NCBI GenBank assembly: GCA_019245115.1
Contig: JAFARZ010000165.1
Span: 1-54,562, forward strand
Direction: 5' to 3'
Length of the DNA stretch: 54,562 bases
From: Streptosporangiaceae bacterium
GTDB lineage: Bacteria > Actinomycetota > Actinomycetes > Streptosporangiales > Streptosporangiaceae
In this document: positions 51,001-54,562 of the stretch, one piece after another
Numbering within the stretch: the stretch's first letter is position 1
How the letters are laid out: each line of letters begins with the position of its first letter
Translations under genes and position numbers: made by a program
Notes under the pieces: generated by a model
The model's input: the letters and a program-made list of their open reading frames with translations, nothing else
Databases searched by the model: none
What the model was told of the DNA's origin: nothing

Positions 51001-52970
51001 CGACCGCCATCTTCGACCGGGAAACCGTGCAGCAGCTGGCCGACCACTTCGTGGCGCTGCTGCGGGCACTGACCGACGATGCCGCGGTGCAGTTGCGGAC
51101 CGCGGAATTTCTCGCCGACTCCGAACGGCAGCAGATCACCCGCTGGAACGACTCCGCCGTGGAGCGAGATGACCTCGGCGTGCCCGAGCTTTTCGAGCGG
51201 CAGGCCGCGGCGGTGCCAGCGGCTCCGGCCCTGCGCTGGTGCGGCAACACGGTGTCGTACGCGGAATTGGACCAGCGGGCCAACCAGTTCGCGCACGTGC
51301 TCTGCCGGCGCGGCGCCGGCCCGGAGACCGTAATCGCCGTGTGCCTGGATCGCGGCCCCGAGCTGGTCGCCTGCATGCTAGGGATCTGGAAGGCCGGCGC
51401 CGCCTATCTGCCGATCGACCCGGCGCAGCCGGCGGACCGTATCGGCCGCATTCTGGCCGACGCCGGCGCCCGTTGCGCCGTCACCGACGCGGAGCGCAGC
51501 GACAGGTTCAGTGTCGACTGCCTGCGCATCGACCTGGACGCGGAGCAGATAGCGGAGGCGCCGGACACCGCCCTGGCGCGAACTGTCGATCCGGAGCGGC
51601 TCGCCTATGTGATCTTCACGTCCGGATCGACCGGTCGGCCAAAGGGTGTGCTTGTCACCCATCGCGGGCTAGCCAATCACGTGTGCTGGGCTGCCGGAGA
51701 GCTGTGCGCACGGGGCACGGACGGTGCGCCACTCTTCTCGTCGGTCGCGTTCGACCTGGTGGTGCCCAACCTCTGGGCGCCGCTGGTCAGTGGCCAGCCG
51801 GTTACTTTGCTGCGTCACGACCTCGACACGACCGAGCTGGGCAGCGAGCTGGCCGCCGCGGGACCATTCAGCTTCATCAAGCTCACCCCCGGCCACCTGG
51901 AGATCCTCTCCGAGCTCCAGGATGAGCAGGCGGCACAGCTCGCCCAGATCATCGTCGTGGCAGGCGAGGCGCTGCCGGCCGGGGTGGCGAACAGGTGGTC
52001 TCGGCTGCTCGGCCGCGGGCGGTTGCTCAATGAATACGGGCCTACCGAGGCATCCGTGGGTACCTGCACCCATGCGGTCGATGAACAGGTGCCGGATGGC
52101 ACAGTGCCCATCGGCCGCCCCCTGCCCAACATGACGATGGTGGTGCTGGACGCGGAGGGCATGCCTGTCCCCTTCGGAGTAACCGGCGAGCTGTATGTCG
52201 GCGGCGTCGGCATCGCCCGCGGCTACGCGGGCCGGCCGGAGCTGACCGCGGAGAGGTTCGTCCCTGATCCGTTCGGGCAGCCGGGCAGTCGCCTCTACCG
52301 CACCGGCGACCTGGTACGTCAAAGCCGGGACGGCACCGTCAGCTTCGTCGGCCGCGTGGATGACCAGGTCAAGATCCGCGGCTATCGCGTCGAGCCCGGC
52401 GAGGTCACTGCCGCGATACTGCGGCACCCAGGGGTCCGGGCCGCCGCCGTCATCGCCAGGCAGTCGGCGGTCGGCCAAACCCGGCTCGTCGCCTACTACG
52501 TGCCCGCGGATTCCGGTGCGTCCGCCGCCGGCCTACCCGGCTTCTGCGCCGGCCTGCTCCCCGACTACATGCTGCCGGCCCAGTTCCAGGCGGTGCCGAC
52601 GATCCCGCTGACCGCCAACGGCAAGGTGGACCGCGCCCGGCTGCCCGACCCGGACGGCCAGAGCGGGCCGGTCGAGACCGGCGCCATGACCGCGGCGGAG
52701 GAGCGGATCGCGGCTGTCTGGACGGACTTGCTCGGCGTCGAGGCTGGAGTGATGCAGAACTTCTTCGAGCTGGGCGGTCACTCCGTACTGGCGGTCCGGC
52801 TGATCGCGCGGCTGCAAGAAGAATTCGGCGTCGACGTGCCGGTGCGAACCGTGTTCGAGCGGCCGACGATCGCTGGGCAGGCCATGGCGGTCGAGGAATT
52901 GATCAGGGCTGCTGTCGCCGCACTTGATGGCGCCGCCGTGGCCGCGGAATTGACGGTGCAGGAGGAATAA
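48012..52970 (+). CDS. Nonribosomal peptide synthetase, A-T-C-A-T
   Basis: The 1652-aa synthetase holds two modules. A1 (about residues 1-520; [10 protein letters not shown] at about 159-168) is followed by T1 with Ser549 (LGGTSLM). A condensation domain spans about 600-1035 with canonical HHIASDG (His730-His731). A2 (about 1060-1550; TSGSTG from Thr1203) precedes T2 with Ser1591 (LGGHSV). There is no epimerase, methyltransferase or thioesterase. By manual alignment to the GrsA pocket I read A1 as DAWQFATIDK, nearest to a glutamine-type code, and A2 as DLPKVAEVGK, nearest to an asparagine-type code; both are low-confidence. The start ATG has GGAGG upstream. The missing first C domain is supplied by the free C protein. 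Confidence 0.95.
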   Translation: MPQDDPGAVLLPVLVARQAAATPDATAIIGQGQAVCYAELDAKANQLARYLLDLGAGPRIPVAVSLTRHVDLPIALLGVWRAGAAYLPIDPRHPADRRSWILKDSGAAILLTQESLLDDQHTGQAHAVCVDSLWEQLTDWPDTSPEADVAPAAAAYAIYTSGSTGRPKGVVITHQGIANRVRWTIGTHDFTAADRVLQKTSLSFDAACWEFFAPLASGGTLVLAPPEADLDPAMLVSTVIEQQVTVLQGVPSLLSRLADEPDWPACTSLRLIFSAGEPLRAELARRLSEPLSAELWNTYGPTECSIDVTAHRYDPGQATGPVPIGRPIDNVRILVLDTEAEATGVGIPGELYVGGVAPGRCYLGRPDLTAGSFVPDPYGPPGARLYRTGDRVRWTENGTLEYLGRLDHQVKVNGVRVEPGEVEAAIAAHPAVRDAVVTAATDAVGVTRLMAHVRAEPRVTGSELRAFLLDRLPAALLPAAFADVEDFPLTASGKVDRIALAAAGTGDRRARFVPPRTPAEESVARAWQSLLDVQQVGMHDDFFELGGTSLMLARLAGQLRSFCGSEIRLDGLFSATTVAEQARLIAGQAAEEVPVRPVARTGPLPLSFGQHRLWFLDRLHPGSPEWVAPLFLRLPADIAPDLVQRALDAIEARHEALRTRYLIDESGEPRQLIGEPRPVELRVTESAGNDLTNLFGEQFERGFDLSHGPLWRALLIRLPDQPQLLLVTLHHIASDGWTTVLLDREIRELCAAMMADRGPQLPALTVQYADYAIWQRERLTAEVMESELGFWRQELAGMTALRLPLDRPRPPQRDARGAGVHVILPPELTEAVTELGRNRRATPFMTLLAGFAVVLARYSGQWDVPVGVPIADRGRPELANVAGFFLNSVVLRCRLAPCLTFEQAIDRVRATATAAFAHKDLPFERLVNELAFERDLSRTPLYQVAFDLQEEGQTSVVTADDTARDAFQRAWQVAKTDLTLFMWRQPDGGLTGAFEYATAIFDRETVQQLADHFVALLRALTDDAAVQLRTAEFLADSERQQITRWNDSAVERDDLGVPELFERQAAAVPAAPALRWCGNTVSYAELDQRANQFAHVLCRRGAGPETVIAVCLDRGPELVACMLGIWKAGAAYLPIDPAQPADRIGRILADAGARCAVTDAERSDRFSVDCLRIDLDAEQIAEAPDTALARTVDPERLAYVIFTSGSTGRPKGVLVTHRGLANHVCWAAGELCARGTDGAPLFSSVAFDLVVPNLWAPLVSGQPVTLLRHDLDTTELGSELAAAGPFSFIKLTPGHLEILSELQDEQAAQLAQIIVVAGEALPAGVANRWSRLLGRGRLLNEYGPTEASVGTCTHAVDEQVPDGTVPIGRPLPNMTMVVLDAEGMPVPFGVTGELYVGGVGIARGYAGRPELTAERFVPDPFGQPGSRLYRTGDLVRQSRDGTVSFVGRVDDQVKIRGYRVEPGEVTAAILRHPGVRAAAVIARQSAVGQTRLVAYYVPADSGASAAGLPGFCAGLLPDYMLPAQFQAVPTIPLTANGKVDRARLPDPDGQSGPVETGAMTAAEERIAAVWTDLLGVEAGVMQNFFELGGHSVLAVRLIARLQEEFGVDVPVRTVFERPTIAGQAMAVEELIRAAVAALDGAAVAAELTVQEE

Positions 52971-52975
52971 GTCCC

Positions 52976-54562
52976 ATGAATGACAGCAACGTAGCGGCCC
53001 GCATCGGCCAGGACCCGCGCGAGGACCTGATCCAGCGGCGACTGGCCGGGCAGCACGCCGGACGCCGGCCGGTCATTCCGGCCGCCGACCGGTCCGTGGC
53101 GCTGCCGCTGTCCTCTGGCCAGCGCCAGATGTGGTTCCTCAACCGGCTGGCGCCGGACAGCGGCGAATACCTCGTGCCGTTCGCGCTGCGGCTGAGCGGC
53201 ATGCTGGATATTGGCGCGCTGTCCGGCGCCTGGAACGCCATCCTCGCCAGGCACGAGATACTGCGCACCCGCTACCGCCTTGACGGTGCCGAACCGGTCC
53301 AGGTCATCGACCCGCCGGGGGAACAGGCGCTGACCATCACGGAGGTGCCAGGACCTCCAGGTGCCGGAATGTCCGCCCGCGCCGCAGAACTGGTCGAGCA
53401 TGATTCGATGCGCGGTTTCGACCTGGAACGGGAGTGGCCCGTCCGCGCCAGGCTGCTCCGGCTGACGGCCGACGAGCATGTTCTCGTCGTGGTGTTCCAC
53501 CACATCGCCTGTGACCAGTGGTCCGTTGGCGTGTTCGCGGAAGAGATGGGTGAGCTTTACACGGCGCTCAGCTCCGGCGAGCGGCCCCGGCTGCCCCCGT
53601 TGCCCATCCAGTATGCCGACTACGCCGCGTGGGAGCGGAGCCGGATCTCGGGCGACGTCCTGGACCGGCACCTCAGGTACTGGCGCAGCGAGCTAGACGG
53701 CCTGGCCGCGCTGCAAATGCCTGTCGACCGGCCACGGCCGCCGGTGCGGGACTGGCGCGGCGCATCGGTACCGCTCACGCTTCCCGCTGAGCTTGCGCGC
53801 GGTATACCCAAGCTGGCTGCCGCATGTGGAGTGACGGTCTTCACCTTCGTCCTGTCCGCTTTCCAGGTTCTGCTGCACCGGTACACCGGCAGCACGGACA
53901 TCCCCGTCGGCACCGTTGTCTCTGGCCGCAGTCAGCCCGAGTTCCGGCGGCTGATCGGCTACGGGATCAACAGCCTGGTGCTGCGCGGCCGGTGGACCGG
54001 TGACCCGGTGTTCACGGACCTGCTCGCCGCCAACCGGGTCGCCGTCCTTGACGCGTTCGATCACCAGGAGTTCCCGTTCGCGCGGCTCGTTGACGAGCTG
54101 CAGCCAGAACGGGACATGTCACGCACCCCGCTGTACCAGGTCGCGCTCAACATGCACCAGACCACTCTCAACCCGGACCTGCTGAACGGAGTCCAGGTCG
54201 AGCCATTCCGCACGCCCTGGCGCGTGTCCAAGGTGGACCTCACCTTGCACATCGAGCAGACGCCAGACGGGATCGGCGGCCGGCTCGAGTACGCGACATC
54301 GCTGTTCGAACAGGCAACCGCCGAACAGATGGCACGCCATCTGGTCCTGTTGCTGTCGCAGGCAGCCGATCGGCCCGGCGCTCGCATCTCGCAACTCGAT
54401 CTCTTCGACAAGGCCGAGCGTGAGGTGCTGGTGGGGGGGCCGGCGGTGGTGGTGCCGGTGTCTGGTTGTGTGCATGAGTTGTTTGAGGAGCATGCTGCGC
54501 GGGTTCCGGGGGCGGTGGCGGTGGTGTGCGGGGATGTGGTGGTGTCCTACCGGGAGCTGAAT
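52976..54562 (+). CDS. Nonribosomal peptide synthetase, C-A..., truncated at window end
   Basis: From ATG 52976 (GGAGG at 52961-52965) 529 codons are open to the edge. A condensation domain occupies about residues 45-480: LSSGQRQMWFLNRL, RHEILRTRYRL, C3 FHHIACDQW (His175-His176; Asp180, with Gln in place of the usual Gly), YADYAAWER, and LIGYGINSLVLR. An adenylation domain begins near residue 495 (VHELFEEHAARVPGAVAVV) and is cut off. Base usage changes sharply at about 54426, toward GTG/GGT and T-ending codons, at the C-to-A boundary. It should extend the peptide from the upstream synthetase. Confidence 0.93.
   Translation, partial: MNDSNVAARIGQDPREDLIQRRLAGQHAGRRPVIPAADRSVALPLSSGQRQMWFLNRLAPDSGEYLVPFALRLSGMLDIGALSGAWNAILARHEILRTRYRLDGAEPVQVIDPPGEQALTITEVPGPPGAGMSARAAELVEHDSMRGFDLEREWPVRARLLRLTADEHVLVVVFHHIACDQWSVGVFAEEMGELYTALSSGERPRLPPLPIQYADYAAWERSRISGDVLDRHLRYWRSELDGLAALQMPVDRPRPPVRDWRGASVPLTLPAELARGIPKLAAACGVTVFTFVLSAFQVLLHRYTGSTDIPVGTVVSGRSQPEFRRLIGYGINSLVLRGRWTGDPVFTDLLAANRVAVLDAFDHQEFPFARLVDELQPERDMSRTPLYQVALNMHQTTLNPDLLNGVQVEPFRTPWRVSKVDLTLHIEQTPDGIGGRLEYATSLFEQATAEQMARHLVLLLSQAADRPGARISQLDLFDKAEREVLVGGPAVVVPVSGCVHELFEEHAARVPGAVAVVCGDVVVSYRELN

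Overview
The window is high-GC DNA with codon use typical of an actinomycete. The gene order leuA-recO-uppS ... glyS ... ppdK-dgt ... dnaG-rpoD resembles what I recall for Streptosporangiales-type genomes. The exact taxon cannot be fixed from the sequence alone.

Bases 1-27,000 are mostly chromosomal housekeeping: the 3' part of leuA, recO and uppS (translationally coupled), a secreted DUF1906 protein, glycyl-tRNA synthetase, an XRE regulator with a nucleotidyltransferase-like tail, an NAD(P)-binding oxidoreductase, pyruvate phosphate dikinase, dGTPase-like dgt, an AbiEi/DUF559 protein, a large secreted GH3 glycosidase with a ricin-type lectin tail, primase, a principal-type sigma factor, a YtxH-like protein, tRNA-Asn(GTT), an M20 peptidase and two luciferase-family flavoproteins. 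Several loci here look decayed: an ABC-ATPase fragment joined to a frameshifted histidine kinase (16223-16654), a PadR-linked membrane protein (18518-19039) and a flavin monooxygenase with internal segments missing (25123-25746). GC-rich hairpins with G5-7/C5-7 arms recur between genes and once inside dnaG.

From about 27,200 to the window end lies a biosynthetic gene cluster cut off at the right edge. It begins with a SARP/NB-ARC regulator and a second helix-turn-helix regulator, then SbnA/SbnB-type enzymes for L-2,3-diaminopropionate and a MacB-like ABC exporter. A tightly overlapping minus-strand operon (44695 to about 36180) follows, encoding a BtrK/VinO-type carrier-bound amino-acid decarboxylase, an acyl carrier protein, a degenerate plus an intact acyl-CoA-dehydrogenase-like protein, a RetSat/CrtI-like FAD oxidoreductase, an atypical KAS III, a KAS III homologue lacking all catalytic residues, and a stand-alone adenylating ligase. 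Divergently, a canonical FabH, a second ACP, a free condensation domain, an MbtH protein, an A-T-C-A-T NRPS and a second NRPS (C-A..., truncated by the window) run rightward.

A reasonable reading is that the minus operon loads an amino acid on an ACP, decarboxylates it, oxidises it and condenses it into an unusual building block. The plus-strand FabH/ACP/C-domain set would acylate an NRPS peptide that may contain diaminopropionate. I do not recognise this enzyme combination as a described pathway; it is the best candidate for a new system in the window.
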